From Aliiglaciecola lipolytica E3 (GTDB taxonomy: Bacteria; Pseudomonadota; Gammaproteobacteria; Enterobacterales; Alteromonadaceae): a stretch of DNA of 64,000 nucleotides. This document shows, one piece after another, positions 17,392 through 26,846 of the stretch (its first letter is position 1; the number at the start of each line of letters is the position of its first letter). The stretch spans positions 1 to 64,000 of the forward strand of contig NZ_BAEN01000065.1 of the NCBI RefSeq assembly GCF_000314975.1. Direction: 5' to 3'. The notes beneath the pieces were generated by a model, which searched no databases, was not told where the DNA came from, and was given only the letters and a program-made list of their open reading frames with translations. Both the position numbers and the translations under genes were made by a program.

Positions 17392-18148
17392 CGCATTAAT
17401 TGAAAATTCAGCAGAAAATACTCATAACCCAGATTGGATAAACAATCTGGACGAAGTACAGTTTGCTGAACTAAATGCAGAGCTTGAAAAGCAGACGCCT
17501 CAACAACGAGTTGAGTGGGCACTCAAGCATTTGCCAGGAGAACATATTGTATCATCGAGTTTCGGTGCGCAATCTGCTGTCATGCTGCATTTACTATCTC
17601 AGCAATATGCAGATATTCCTGTAGTGCTAACCGATACTGGCTATTTATTTCCAGAAACATACCAATTTATTGATGAATTGACGGAACGCTTGAAATTAAA
17701 CTTAAACGTTTACCGAGCGCCTGAGTCATCAGCCTGGCAAGAAGCCCGCCATGGATTGTTATGGGAACAAGGATTGGAAGGAATCGAAAAGTACAACAAG
17801 ATGAACAAAGTTCTGCCAATGCAACGGGCATTGAAAGAGCTTAAGGCAGGCACTTGGTTTGCTGGATTACGCCGTTCACAATCTGATACGCGTGAAAATT
17901 TAAACGTGTTACAAAGGTTAAGTGGTCAAACAAAAGTTTATCCAATTATTGATCAATCGAACAAAGCATTGCACCAGTATCTAAAAGCTAATGATTTACC
18001 GTATCACCCGCTTTGGGAAAAAGGTTTTGTGTCGATAGGTGATTGGCATACCTCAAAAGCGCTAGAAGCCGGAATGAGCGAGCAAGATACGCGCTTCTTC
18101 GGACTAAAACGCGAATGTGGATTACACGAATTCGGTGACGGCATTTAG
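17384..18148 (+). CDS. cysH: phosphoadenylylsulfate (PAPS) reductase
   Basis: 254 residues reducing PAPS to sulfite with thioredoxin. The [16 protein letters not shown]-loop-like site, [21 protein letters not shown] and the C-terminal catalytic cysteine in [13 protein letters not shown] (Cys245) are all present. The lack of the second CC pair marks it as a PAPS rather than APS reductase. The ATG at 17384 follows AAGGA (17374-17378) and lies inside the end of cysI; an upstream TTG in the same frame is less likely. A palindromic repeat begins at its stop codon. Confidence 0.95.
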   Translation: MPNALIENSAENTHNPDWINNLDEVQFAELNAELEKQTPQQRVEWALKHLPGEHIVSSSFGAQSAVMLHLLSQQYADIPVVLTDTGYLFPETYQFIDELTERLKLNLNVYRAPESSAWQEARHGLLWEQGLEGIEKYNKMNKVLPMQRALKELKAGTWFAGLRRSQSDTRENLNVLQRLSGQTKVYPIIDQSNKALHQYLKANDLPYHPLWEKGFVSIGDWHTSKALEAGMSEQDTRFFGLKRECGLHEFGDGI

Positions 18149-18194
18149 CGGGGATAAATCCCCGCCTACAGCGTAGCATGGGCTTTGGCCCATG
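18148..18194. repeat. REP-like double palindrome, copy 1
   Basis: Two adjacent hairpins: GCGGGGAT/ATCCCCGC (18148-18165) followed by CCTACA, then CATGGGC/GCCCATG (18177-18194). Both units recur at 23577-23644. The first begins at the last base of the cysH stop codon and may also serve as its 3' end. Confidence 0.75.
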
Positions 18195-18219
18195 AATCAT
18201 TCATGACCAGGTTGGAACT

Positions 18220-19080
18220 TTAACCAATTTTATCTTGGGTTTTGGTGTCAAAATCACTTGCATCATGACGCTCATGCAATTGAGATTCTGGCTCGCCCCA
18301 AGTGCGGTTTACCATTCTGCCTCTTTTAACCGCTGGTCTTTGCGCAATTTGGTCAGTCCAGCGAATCACATTTGTGTATGTGTGTGCTTCAATAAATTCA
18401 GCAGCCTCATAAACCAAACCTTTTACTAGGGCACCGTACCAAGGCCAAGTAGCTATATCTGCAATTGTATACTCATCACCACTTAGGTATTCGTTTTTAG
18501 CAAGTTGCTTGTCGAGAACATCGAGTTGCCGTTTAATTTCCATAGTGTATCGATCTATTGGATATTCAAACTTTTCCGGAGCATAGGCATAAAAGTGTCC
18601 AAAGCCTCCACCAAGAATGGGGGCACTTGCCATTTGCCAAAATAACCATGATAAGCATTCAGTCCTCTTGGTAGGATCTGTAGGAATAAAGTCATTAAAT
18701 TTTTCGGCAAGATACAGCAGGATCGAGCCAGATTCGAATACTCTGGTTGGCGTTGAAGTGCTATGATCTACTAGTGCTGGAATTTTAGAGTTTGGGTTAG
18801 CAGCAACGAAACCACTACTGAATTGATCACCTTCGAGTATTTGAATTAAAAATGCATCATATTCTGCGCCCGTGTGACCCTTCGCTAATAATTCTTCTAG
18901 CATAACAGTAACTTTAACGCCATTTGGAGTAGCTAAAGAGTATAGCTGCAAAGGGTGTTTACCTACAGGGAGGTCTTTTTCGTAGGTTGCGCCTGAAACT
19001 GGTCTATTAATACTTGCAAACTTTCCTCCATTTTCTGGGTTCCAGCTCCATACTTTGGGAGGCGTATAGGTATTAGTCAT
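18220..19080 (-). CDS. yghU: glutathione-dependent disulfide-bond oxidoreductase, GST family (YghU-like)
   Basis: 286 residues with the YghU-type N-terminal extension (PPKVWSWNPENGGKFASINRPVSGA) before the thioredoxin-like GST domain (LQLYSLATPNGVKVTVMLEELL). NPNSKIPALVD (cis-proline region) and FESGSILLYLAEKF (glutathione gamma-Glu site) follow, then an all-helical C-terminal domain. E. coli YghU binds two glutathione molecules and reduces disulfides and peroxides. It is a single gene convergent with cysH, with GGAGAAC before the ATG. The YghU assignment rests on the N-terminal block and length. Confidence 0.88.
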   Translation of the reverse strand: MTNTYTPPKVWSWNPENGGKFASINRPVSGATYEKDLPVGKHPLQLYSLATPNGVKVTVMLEELLAKGHTGAEYDAFLIQILEGDQFSSGFVAANPNSKIPALVDHSTSTPTRVFESGSILLYLAEKFNDFIPTDPTKRTECLSWLFWQMASAPILGGGFGHFYAYAPEKFEYPIDRYTMEIKRQLDVLDKQLAKNEYLSGDEYTIADIATWPWYGALVKGLVYEAAEFIEAHTYTNVIRWTDQIAQRPAVKRGRMVNRTWGEPESQLHERHDASDFDTKTQDKIG

Positions 19081-19159
19081 TTGTTCTCCTGATTTATTTC
19101 ATTTATGTATCGATACAATTTGAGATTGGGATCAAATTAAGAACTTAAACTGCTGGCAC

Positions 19160-20059
19160 CTAGTTTATGTCAAATTCAGCGGATAACAATTTTTGCAAAT
19201 CTTCAATGTAGTGAGTGTTTGCTTTGCTATTAATTAAACGTGCTAACTCAAAACCGGTAGAAGTAAATTTATAATACTGCAGGCTTAAGCCTCTTTTCTT
19301 TGGAGCTAGGTGAAAGGTTTCATTGGCACAGCGATATTGCATTCTACTTTGAGTTGCGAGTTCACTCGTTTCTATTTCACTACTGTAGATTAGTCCTAGG
19401 TCCATTAAAGACAATAGATCCGGGTACGCTAATCCATGCACTGCTAAATTGATTTGTTCGTTTTTGGTTAGTTTGAAAATTGACAATATGCTTGGTTTAC
19501 GATGATAACCAAAAATAATCTTCAAACCATGCTCATCCTTTTTACGGCTGGCAATGCCTACAGCTAACTTAAGTATTTTGGCATCTTTATGAGTGAGGTT
19601 TTTTAATATTTGCAATGTTCGTAGTGAAAACGAACCTGGTGCACTAATTTCAACTGTGAATATCTTTGCCCAAAGTTCTTGCATCGCTGGTGAATTAACG
19701 TTTTCGGCCATTTCGCTAAAACTAAAAAACCAATCGGGATCGAGCTCATCTTGCACGTTTTGTTCCTGACTATAGTCCATAGCAAGGCTTAAAATGCGTT
19801 CTAAATTTTTCAGTTTTCTTTGAGCTTTGACAAATTGATGGCGATTGACTTTTTTGTGCAAATCTTGCTCTAAGGAGCTCCCTTTTCCAGTGGCGATGCC
19901 AGCTCTACTAAACCATTGCAACATTTTCGTTTTAATTTGTTTGGTATTTTCTGATATCGGTTTTTGCGGTGAAGTAGGCGTTTCTTGCACTTTTTTGTTG
20001 GGAGTTGTGTTTTCGGGTTTAATTAAATTTGGAGGCGGGCTATTGGATTCTATTTTCAT
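19160..20059 (-). CDS. TIGR03899-type conserved protein
   Basis: 299 residues, cytosolic, with a Pro/Thr/Asn-rich disordered N-terminus (~1-45) and a mainly helical domain. Conserved pieces include HKKVNRHQFVKAQRKLKNLERIL, DPDWFFSFSEMAENVNSPAMQELWAKIF and TLQILKNLTHKDAKIL. The middle segment resembles DUF2806-like proteins in which a subset of residues decides oligomer contacts. The function is unknown. The gene is divergent from the EAL regulator, with a ~210-base shared upstream region. Confidence 0.7.
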   Translation of the reverse strand: MKIESNSPPPNLIKPENTTPNKKVQETPTSPQKPISENTKQIKTKMLQWFSRAGIATGKGSSLEQDLHKKVNRHQFVKAQRKLKNLERILSLAMDYSQEQNVQDELDPDWFFSFSEMAENVNSPAMQELWAKIFTVEISAPGSFSLRTLQILKNLTHKDAKILKLAVGIASRKKDEHGLKIIFGYHRKPSILSIFKLTKNEQINLAVHGLAYPDLLSLMDLGLIYSSEIETSELATQSRMQYRCANETFHLAPKKRGLSLQYYKFTSTGFELARLINSKANTHYIEDLQKLLSAEFDIN

Positions 20060-20272
20060 TTTTTGAAACTCACCGACATTACATGAGTACGATTATACTC
20101 GAAAATATTAGAAAGGGATGGATTCTAATAAAATTGGAGTAGTTAGCTCTTAATCAAGCGGTTTTGTTGAATTTTGCTACAATTATTATTCCTCTTTGTT
20201 GCATATTGAGATATGTTTAATATGTGTTGAAAATTTTTCGCCGATCTTGGTGTTCGAATAGTGGAAAAATGA

Positions 20273-22498
20273 ATGGCTACAACGGATTATGAAAATGACG
20301 AATTGATTTTTCTAGCAGAAGATGAGTCTCAGGAAAAGGAAACAAATCTCGGACGTTGGAATGTGTTAGTTGTTGATGATGATGAAGAAATCCACACAGT
20401 AACAAGATTGGCATTGTCAGATTTACATCTAAACGACAAGAAACTTCATTTTCACCATGCATATTCTGGAAAACAAGCACTTAGCATCATTGAAAAACTT
20501 GGAAATCGGTTAGCGATTATCCTGTTAGATGTGGTCATGGAAACCGATGACGCGGGGTTAGTTGTCGCACGTAAAATGCGTGAAGAACTAAAGTTAATGG
20601 AACCTAGAATTGTTCTTAGGACAGGCCAACCTGGTTATGCCCCTGAAGAAAGTGTCATTAAAGAATATGATATCAATGACTATAAAACTAAGACCGAACT
20701 AACTAGGAGTAAACTGGTCACCACCATTATTGCTTCTTTAAGATCCTACCAACAAATTCTCACTATTAATCAAAGCCGGCAAGGCCTAGAAAAAATCATC
20801 CATTCGTCGGCTAATTTGCTTGAAGAACATTCTGTAAAGGGGTATTGCGAAGGTATCGTTACGCAAATAAGTTCGTTATTAGGGCTGGAAGCGGGAGGAG
20901 TTGTTTGCGCTCGAGCTGGTGCAGTGCTAGATAAGGAAGACAATAGTGTTTATGTGTTAGGCGCTGCTGGAGAGTTTGCGAAATACATCAACGAAAGTTT
21001 GGAAAATGTGCACGACCCCAAAATTGTAGAAGCGGTCAATCGATGTCTACAACAAAAAACACATGTTTTTCAAAATAATTACTCGGTGCTGTATTTAAAT
21101 AGTTCTGGATATGATGCCGCGGTTTTTCTGAATCTAAAACATGAGATAAGTATCATCGATCGTAAATTATTGGAGGTGTTTTTATCCAGTATTTCAGTCG
21201 GATATGAAAACGTTAATCTATTCCATCAATTACGCAATGCGGCATTCAGAGACTGGTTGACCAAATTACCTAATCGTAATGAATTCATCAATATGTTAGA
21301 TGAGACATGTGCTAAAGGGATAATGGGTGACAACGTTGTTGCTTTACTCGATATTAAACATTTTTCTGACGTAAATGACGGTTTGGGACAAGATGCAGGT
21401 AACAATCTATTAAAAGCTGTATCGAAGCGAGTGCAAGATAGTTTAAGTAGCAAGGTGAAAATGGGCAGAATCGGTGCAGACGTTTTTGGACTTATTGGGT
21501 CTGAAGAGGTAGTAAACCCCACTACCATAAATGCATTATTTGCTTTTCCATTTAAAGCTGGTGATCACACGTTACCTATTAATATCACAATGGGATTATG
21601 CAAACTGACAGATGACGGTAGTACCGGAATCAATTTGTTGAAGCAAACTAATATAGCGTTGAATCGGGCTAAAAAGGATCTAAATACTAATTTTGGTTAT
21701 TACGAACCAGAAATGGAAGAAAAAACGACGTGGCGTCTAGGATTGATTCGACAACTTAGAGCTGATTTTTCTGCACGTAAATTAGAAGTTTGGTATCAAC
21801 CACAAGTTGATTTAGTTACAGAGCGAGTGGTTGGCTTGGAAGCTTTATTGCGTTGGCCCACCGAAAAAGAAGGGTTCATTTCACCCGCGGTTTTTGTTCC
21901 CTTGGCAGAGTATTCGGGGCTTATAATAGAAATAGGTGCTTGGGTTTTAGAACAATCTTGTCGTCAACTAAAAGTGTTGGTTGATAAAGGTTATGAAAAC
22001 TTAAGGATGGCAGTTAATATTTCCATGCCACAATTTCGCGATCCTGACTTTATCCAAATGGTGAAGTCTGCTGTTGGTGCTCATGAAATTATTCCTGGCC
22101 AACTGGAGTTGGAAATTACTGAAAGTGTTGTAATGGATGAGCCACATATTGTGGTTGAAGCGCTCAAGGAACTAAAAAGCTTTGGAGTAAAAATTGCGAT
22201 TGACGACTTTGGAACCGGCTTTTCTTCGATGAGTTATTTGCAACAATTACCTCTTGACCGTCTGAAAGTTGACAGATCTTTTATCAATGAAATTAAACCT
22301 AATAAATCAGCATTTATTGCAGAAACTATTGTCACTCTTGGAAACCGCCTTGGTTTGCAAACTATCGCTGAAGGCATTGAGAAAAGAGAGCAAGCCAGCT
22401 ATATGTTGAAATTAGGCTGTGACGAAGCGCAGGGCTTTTTGTACGCGAAGCCTATGGCTTTTGACGATCTAATTGTCTTTCTGGAAAAGAACAAATAA
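20273..22498 (+). CDS. response regulator with DUF3369, degenerate GGDEF and EAL domains
   Basis: 741 residues: receiver domain (~25-150, VLVVDDDEEIH, phospho-acceptor Asp in ILLDVVME at ~85, KTK at the end), DUF3369/GAF-like domain (~160-320), GGDEF domain (~325-480) and EAL domain (~500-740). In the GGDEF domain the active signature reads RIGADVFGL in place of GGDEF, so cyclase activity is probably lost. The EAL domain keeps GLEALLRW, ITESVV, IDDFGTGFSS and KVDRSF, consistent with an active c-di-GMP phosphodiesterase. No kinase is adjacent. The reading is from motifs only. Confidence 0.92.
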   Translation: MATTDYENDELIFLAEDESQEKETNLGRWNVLVVDDDEEIHTVTRLALSDLHLNDKKLHFHHAYSGKQALSIIEKLGNRLAIILLDVVMETDDAGLVVARKMREELKLMEPRIVLRTGQPGYAPEESVIKEYDINDYKTKTELTRSKLVTTIIASLRSYQQILTINQSRQGLEKIIHSSANLLEEHSVKGYCEGIVTQISSLLGLEAGGVVCARAGAVLDKEDNSVYVLGAAGEFAKYINESLENVHDPKIVEAVNRCLQQKTHVFQNNYSVLYLNSSGYDAAVFLNLKHEISIIDRKLLEVFLSSISVGYENVNLFHQLRNAAFRDWLTKLPNRNEFINMLDETCAKGIMGDNVVALLDIKHFSDVNDGLGQDAGNNLLKAVSKRVQDSLSSKVKMGRIGADVFGLIGSEEVVNPTTINALFAFPFKAGDHTLPINITMGLCKLTDDGSTGINLLKQTNIALNRAKKDLNTNFGYYEPEMEEKTTWRLGLIRQLRADFSARKLEVWYQPQVDLVTERVVGLEALLRWPTEKEGFISPAVFVPLAEYSGLIIEIGAWVLEQSCRQLKVLVDKGYENLRMAVNISMPQFRDPDFIQMVKSAVGAHEIIPGQLELEITESVVMDEPHIVVEALKELKSFGVKIAIDDFGTGFSSMSYLQQLPLDRLKVDRSFINEIKPNKSAFIAETIVTLGNRLGLQTIAEGIEKREQASYMLKLGCDEAQGFLYAKPMAFDDLIVFLEKNK

Positions 22499-22531
22499 CA
22501 TGCTTCGGATTAAAATGAATGCAATCAGGAT

Positions 22532-23095
22532 TTAGTTCATTCTTTGCATAAGGAGTCTAACTTCAGGTAAAACCGTTTGTTCAAACCAAGGGTTTTTCTT
22601 TAACCAAATATTGTTTCTTGGGGAAGGGTGCGGCAACACAATATATTTGGGCAAATATGATTCCCAGTTTTTGATTCTTTCGGTAACAGTGAACTTGTCT
22701 TGTAAATAATATTGTTGTGCATATTGACCAATAAGCAATGTTATTTTGGGAGAGATTGAAGCTAACAATCGATGTTGCCAAATTTCTGCACATCGCTTTA
22801 TGGGGGGAAGGTCGCCGCTTTTTGACTTTCCCGGGTAACAAAAACCCATCGGTACAATGGCTACTTTCTCTGGATTATAGAAATTACTTTCATTCATGCC
22901 TAACCAAGTTCTTAATCTTTTTCCAGATGCATCGTTCCAAGGTAAAGTAGTCAGGTGGGCAGATAAACCTGGTGCCTGGCCTATGATAACAATTTGACTA
23001 TTCACAGAGCCTTGAATTATTGGGTTGGGATCAAAAGGCAACACTCCAAGGCACTCTTTACAATTTTTTGCTAAATCGAACTCATTTTTTTTCAA
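22532..23095 (-). CDS. uracil-DNA glycosylase superfamily protein
   Basis: 187 residues. It has the N-terminal CKECLGVLPFDPNPIIQ cysteine pair region, IVIIGQAPGLSAHLTTLPWNDASGKRLRTWLG (water-activating loop), LLIGQYAQQYYL, and the C-terminal HPSPRNNIW DNA-intercalation motif. This matches the small UDG-like family found in many gammaproteobacteria, rather than Ung. It probably excises uracil or a related lesion, but activity in this subfamily is not certain. It is convergent with the EAL gene, with a 33-base gap. Confidence 0.85.
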   Translation of the reverse strand: MKKNEFDLAKNCKECLGVLPFDPNPIIQGSVNSQIVIIGQAPGLSAHLTTLPWNDASGKRLRTWLGMNESNFYNPEKVAIVPMGFCYPGKSKSGDLPPIKRCAEIWQHRLLASISPKITLLIGQYAQQYYLQDKFTVTERIKNWESYLPKYIVLPHPSPRNNIWLKKNPWFEQTVLPEVRLLMQRMN

Positions 23096-23213
23096 AATAT
23101 TTCAGTTTGTAATATTAGTGTCATAAAACTATGATTTGAAATTGTTGGTCTTATGTCAACATTGTGTTATATTTGACCCATCGGAAAACCGATGTATTTT
23201 AAGGAGTAACACA

Positions 23214-23525
23214 ATGCGTAAATTATTTTCTCTTCTTGCCGTCCTTGGATTAGGAACGGTTGCGCATGCTCAAGCCGATCAGTTAAAAACTTTTGATTGT
23301 GTAGACAAACAAACGTTTGAAGTGAACAGCCAATGTATGGCAGACAAAATTAGTCACAACATGACTTACCGTAACGTTCAAATGGAAATCGCTGATAAAG
23401 CGAATGTTCAAAGTGACGCCATTATGGCCACTATTAAATATTATCCAAAAGACGCGTTGATTGAAGTCGTAGCCCATCGTGATGCCTTAACGGATCAATC
23501 ACTAACGGCTGCAGTGCAACAATAA
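23214..23525 (+). CDS. small exported protein of unknown function, 103 aa
   Basis: The ATG at 23214 follows AAGGAG by 7 bases; an in-frame ATG 78 bases upstream lacks a ribosome-binding site and would bury the signal peptide. MRKLFSLLAVLGLGTVAHAQ is a typical signal peptide. The mature part has two cysteines (FDCVDKQTFEVNSQC), presumably a disulfide, and the segment ATIKYYPKDALIEVVAH. No family recognised. It ends in its own strong terminator. Confidence 0.7.
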   Translation: MRKLFSLLAVLGLGTVAHAQADQLKTFDCVDKQTFEVNSQCMADKISHNMTYRNVQMEIADKANVQSDAIMATIKYYPKDALIEVVAHRDALTDQSLTAAVQQ

Positions 23526-23545
23526 GTTAAGAAGCTTTTAAAAAA

Positions 23546-23570
23546 ACCTGACATCTGTCAGGTTTTTTTT
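23546..23570 (+). terminator. rho-independent terminator
   Basis: ACCTGACA/TGTCAGGT, 8-bp perfect stem with a 2-base TC centre, followed by eight T. It lies 20 bases past the 103-aa gene. Confidence 0.9.
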
Positions 23571-23576
23571 GGCCTG

Positions 23577-23644
23577 TAGCATGAGTTTAGCCCATGAATT
23601 CCAATATAAATTCGATCTTACTCGGGGATAAATCCCCGCCTACA
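23577..23644. repeat. REP-like double palindrome, copy 2
   Basis: Contains GTAGCATGAGTTTAGCCCAT (copy 1: GTAGCATGGGCTTTGGCCCA) and, 27 bases later, CGGGGATAAATCCCCG followed by CCTACA, identical to copy 1. The order of the two palindromes is swapped relative to copy 1, so they are separable units. Confidence 0.75.
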
Positions 23645-23661
23645 AACAGGGTATAACCCTA

Positions 23662-24777
23662 TTATGCCATTTGATATAGTTCGTAAAACTTTTGCTTTTG
23701 TAGCACCATACTGAGTTTTAATTCTTCATATTTGCTAGCAATCTCAAAATTATCGTAACTTTCTTTTAAACGCGCTTGTTTAATTTCTAGCAGCTTTTTC
23801 TTAGCTGCATAATAGTCACTCATTTTGGCAACCAATACATCATACTCATGTTGTAATTTAACCAAGATTTCATCGGCGTTAGGTAAACTTGAAATTCTTT
23901 TTTGAGTGCGCTTCATCATCATTTCAAAGCGTGCTTTTTCAATGCGTTCTTCTGGGCAACGTCGTAGGTTTTTGGCTAATTTCACAAATGATAGCCCACG
24001 AATTAGCCACTTAGTTGGATCAAAATGCCACCAACGTATGCCATTTCGATAGTCATATTCAAATATATGGTGATAGTTATGATAGCCTTCGCCAAATGTA
24101 AAGAATGCTAAAATACCATTGTCACGCGCGGTGTTCTGATCCGTATAAGGTTGTTTTCCCCAGATGTGCGCGAGTGAATTAATAAAGAAAGTAACATGAT
24201 GAACTATGACTAATCTGAAAACACCGGCAAGTAACAGCATGCCTAATACGTCACCATTAAGAAATCCCAAAAACATAGGAATACCGAAATTAGTGGCCAA
24301 TACAATTGGTAAATAATACTTGTGTTGCCACATGACAATCTTATCTCTTTGTAAATCTCGGCAATTTTTATAGTCATCATAGCGATGAGATTGATAGTCT
24401 CTGAGCATCCAACCAATGTGTGAAAACAAAAATCCACGTTTAGCGGAGTAGGGGTCTTTGCCATTTTGGTCGACAAATTTGTGATGAACACGATGGTCAG
24501 AACACCAATGTAATATACTGTTTTGTAGCGCCATTGCACCACCTACGGCTAGAAAAAAACGCACCACAGCATTGGCTTCATAAGCTTTGTGAGACCACAA
24601 CCTGTGGTATCCAGCGGTAATAGACATGCCAGAGAAATAGATTAGAAATATACACGTGATAACTTCGAATAAATCAAAGCCATTGAAGTAGGCTTCTACA
24701 GGAACGCCAACGACAGCGATTAATCCAGTAACTAAAAAGACCAATACGTTGGTCAATAACAGACGAGGTTTGTTCAT
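23662..24777 (-). CDS. acyl-CoA/acyl-lipid desaturase (delta-9 type)
   Basis: 371 residues with two pairs of membrane helices and the three histidine boxes of di-iron desaturases: HRLWSH, HRVHH and HNYHH, plus the downstream conserved FDPTKW. After residue ~285 comes a ~85-residue charged coiled-coil tail, common in Shewanella/Vibrio-type members. It introduces a double bond into saturated acyl chains to keep membranes fluid. The gene is divergent from fabR, and a FabR-type palindrome lies 16 bases before its ATG, so repression by FabR is likely. Confidence 0.9.
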   Translation of the reverse strand: MNKPRLLLTNVLVFLVTGLIAVVGVPVEAYFNGFDLFEVITCIFLIYFSGMSITAGYHRLWSHKAYEANAVVRFFLAVGGAMALQNSILHWCSDHRVHHKFVDQNGKDPYSAKRGFLFSHIGWMLRDYQSHRYDDYKNCRDLQRDKIVMWQHKYYLPIVLATNFGIPMFLGFLNGDVLGMLLLAGVFRLVIVHHVTFFINSLAHIWGKQPYTDQNTARDNGILAFFTFGEGYHNYHHIFEYDYRNGIRWWHFDPTKWLIRGLSFVKLAKNLRRCPEERIEKARFEMMMKRTQKRISSLPNADEILVKLQHEYDVLVAKMSDYYAAKKKLLEIKQARLKESYDNFEIASKYEELKLSMVLQKQKFYELYQMA

Positions 24778-24792
24778 TAAAAAATACTTTTG

Positions 24793-24810
24793 AGCTTACA
24801 ACTGTACGCT
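24793..24810. promoter_or_regulatory. FabR-type operator
   Basis: AGCTTACAACTGTACGCT: two 8-base half sites around a 2-base centre, with 7 of 8 positions symmetric. The right half is TGTACGCT, close to the AGCGTACA-N2-TGT(A/T)CGCT pattern I recall for E. coli FabR. It sits between the desaturase and fabR. Confidence 0.7.
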
Positions 24811-24924
24811 AATTTATCTTGAGCCTGTTACTTAATCAAGTAAATAAATTGAAAATAAAGCTGAGCTGCGGTGTAATTCATGCAAAATATTGCTTACAGT
24901 TAAGCAAAAACACGAGGAAAATGA

Positions 24925-25533
24925 GTGACTCAGAGTCGACAACAACAAAAATTAAAAACTCGACGCGCAATTATCGATGCTGCTTTTGGTTTGTTAGATG
25001 AACAACATAGTTTTTCAAGCATGAGTTTGCGAGAAGTCGCTAGAGCAGCCGGTATTGCGCCCACCTCATTTTACCGACACTTTAAAGATATTGATGAGTT
25101 AGGTTTAACCTTGGTTGATGAAGCCGGGTTAACCTTACGACAATTAATGCGTCAAGCTCGAGTTAGAATAGCCTCTGGTGGCGGTGTCATTAGCACCTCA
25201 ATCGACACTTTTATGGAGTTCATTTCTGCTAATAGCAACATTTTCAGGTTATTGCTACGCGAGCATACAGGAACGTCTAATGCATTTCGTGCCGCAGTGT
25301 TTCGTGAAATTCAGCATTTTACTGAAGAGCTAACCGATTATACAGTAGCTACCACAGGGCTAAATAAAAAGCTGGCGAACTTGCAAGCAGAAGCCATGGT
25401 TAAATTAGTATTCAGCACGGGAGCTGAGGCGTTGGATTTAGATACTACCCAACGTGAACAATTAGCCGTGCGTTTAAAAATACAATTGCGATTCATTACC
25501 AATGGTTCACTGGAGTACGCTAAAAATAATTAA
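24925..25533 (+). CDS. fabR: HTH-type repressor of unsaturated fatty acid synthesis
   Basis: 202-residue TetR-family protein. The DNA-binding part reads [20 protein letters not shown]...[21 protein letters not shown] (~8-55), followed by [14 protein letters not shown] and the long helical ligand domain, all closely FabR-like. FabR senses the saturated/unsaturated acyl-thioester balance. The start is GTG at 24925 with GAGGA 7 bases upstream; an ATG at 24921 is out of frame. It overlaps trmA tail to tail by 4 bases, and E. coli also keeps fabR close to trmA. Confidence 0.92.
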   Translation: MTQSRQQQKLKTRRAIIDAAFGLLDEQHSFSSMSLREVARAAGIAPTSFYRHFKDIDELGLTLVDEAGLTLRQLMRQARVRIASGGGVISTSIDTFMEFISANSNIFRLLLREHTGTSNAFRAAVFREIQHFTEELTDYTVATTGLNKKLANLQAEAMVKLVFSTGAEALDLDTTQREQLAVRLKIQLRFITNGSLEYAKNN

Positions 25534-26651
25534 CCTGATGCTTGGTTAGCTTTGTTTCTGCTAACCAAATAAACACCTGCTTCCAAATGATGGGTGTAGG
25601 GGAATTGGTCGAATAACGCGAAACGCTGCACTTTATGGGTTTTAATCAGTAAATCTAGATTACTTTGTAACGTATCAGGGTTACAGGAAATATAAACGAT
25701 GTTGTCATATTTGCTAACCATTTCTACGGTCGCTTGATCTAAACCCGCTCTTGGGGGATCGACGAGCACGGTACGACAGTCATATTCCGTTAGGTCAATG
25801 CCTTCGAGCCGTTTAAATTGTCTAATTCCAGCCTGTGCTTGCACGAACTCCTCACTAGACATTCGTAAGATCGTAACGTTTTCAGTCTGATTGGCGCTAA
25901 TATTATGTTGTGCAGCTGCTACAGATGATTTAGAGATTTCTGTTGCTAGCACCCGTTTGAAATTTTGTGCCATCGGGATACTAAAATTGCCTGAACCGCA
26001 ATACAGTTCCAATAAGTCGCCTTCACTTTGTGCAGTAACATCTAATGCCCATTCAATCATTTTTTGGTTAACTGAAGCATTTGGCTGAGTAAAACTATTT
26101 TCTACCTGCTTAAATTCGTATGTTCTCTTACCAATCGGTAATTGCTCTATTACAAAATCCTTATCAACCAGGCTTTTTTGTTTTCTTGCACGTCCAACAA
26201 TATCGATGCGGTACTTCTGTCTTAGACTAGCTAAGATTAGTTTAATTTGTCTATGCCAATCTTCGTCGAGCGCTTTGTGATACAAAAGTGAAACGACGAT
26301 TTCTCCACTTAACGTGCTCAAATAATCGATTTGAAATAATTTGCGTCTTGCAACTTCGCTTTCTTTTAATAGTTGCAACAAGTCTTCCATGACTTCATTA
26401 ATCAACTTACTGGCTGGGGGGAAGTCCTCAACGCGGTACTTTTCCTTTGTTTCACTATCAAACATGATGTGAAACAAATCATCCCCATCGTGCCATACAC
26501 GGAACTCCGCGCGCATCCTATAATTGAGCGGTTGAGAATCAAACACCTCTAATTGAGGCACTTTAAATTGGGCAAATTGCTGTTCTAAGCGTGCAGTCTT
26601 TTCGTCGAGTTGAGCCTGATAGTGTGAGGGATTTATTTCTGTTGGTCGCAT
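25530..26651 (-). CDS. trmA: tRNA (uracil(54)-C5)-methyltransferase
   Basis: 373 residues making the T-loop m5U54 in tRNA. Motifs: [16 protein letters not shown], the SAM-binding [24 protein letters not shown], and the catalytic cysteine in YISCNPDTL, with the C-terminal HLEAG ending as in E. coli TrmA. The iron-sulfur cysteines of RlmC/RlmD are absent, supporting TrmA. The length is normal. It is convergent with fabR. Confidence 0.95.
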   Translation of the reverse strand: MRPTEINPSHYQAQLDEKTARLEQQFAQFKVPQLEVFDSQPLNYRMRAEFRVWHDGDDLFHIMFDSETKEKYRVEDFPPASKLINEVMEDLLQLLKESEVARRKLFQIDYLSTLSGEIVVSLLYHKALDEDWHRQIKLILASLRQKYRIDIVGRARKQKSLVDKDFVIEQLPIGKRTYEFKQVENSFTQPNASVNQKMIEWALDVTAQSEGDLLELYCGSGNFSIPMAQNFKRVLATEISKSSVAAAQHNISANQTENVTILRMSSEEFVQAQAGIRQFKRLEGIDLTEYDCRTVLVDPPRAGLDQATVEMVSKYDNIVYISCNPDTLQSNLDLLIKTHKVQRFALFDQFPYTHHLEAGVYLVSRNKANQASG

Positions 26652-26846
26652 TTAAAGCTCAATCAATTGAAGTTAAAAGGAGAGTCGCGAATTTTAAGGA
26701 TTTACGACGCGCATGCAAATGCAAATTCGCAACTGGAATGACAATACTAACGGTTTAGCGCTATTTGTTGGCCTTTTTTAATTTAATTTCTCAATAAACT
26801 GAATTTATGGCCGATAATATAAAACGAGGATAGTGAGGTATTCGAC

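Noticed and set aside
19149-19165. CTGGCACCTAGTTTATG as a sigma-54 promoter
   Set aside because: The -24 half fits but the -12 GC/GT is missing, and it overlaps the 3' end of the TIGR03899-type gene with no co-oriented gene downstream.
24819-25001. 60-codon frame overlapping the fabR start
   Set aside because: It is out of frame with fabR, shares its ribosome-binding site by chance and covers the FabR HTH coding region.
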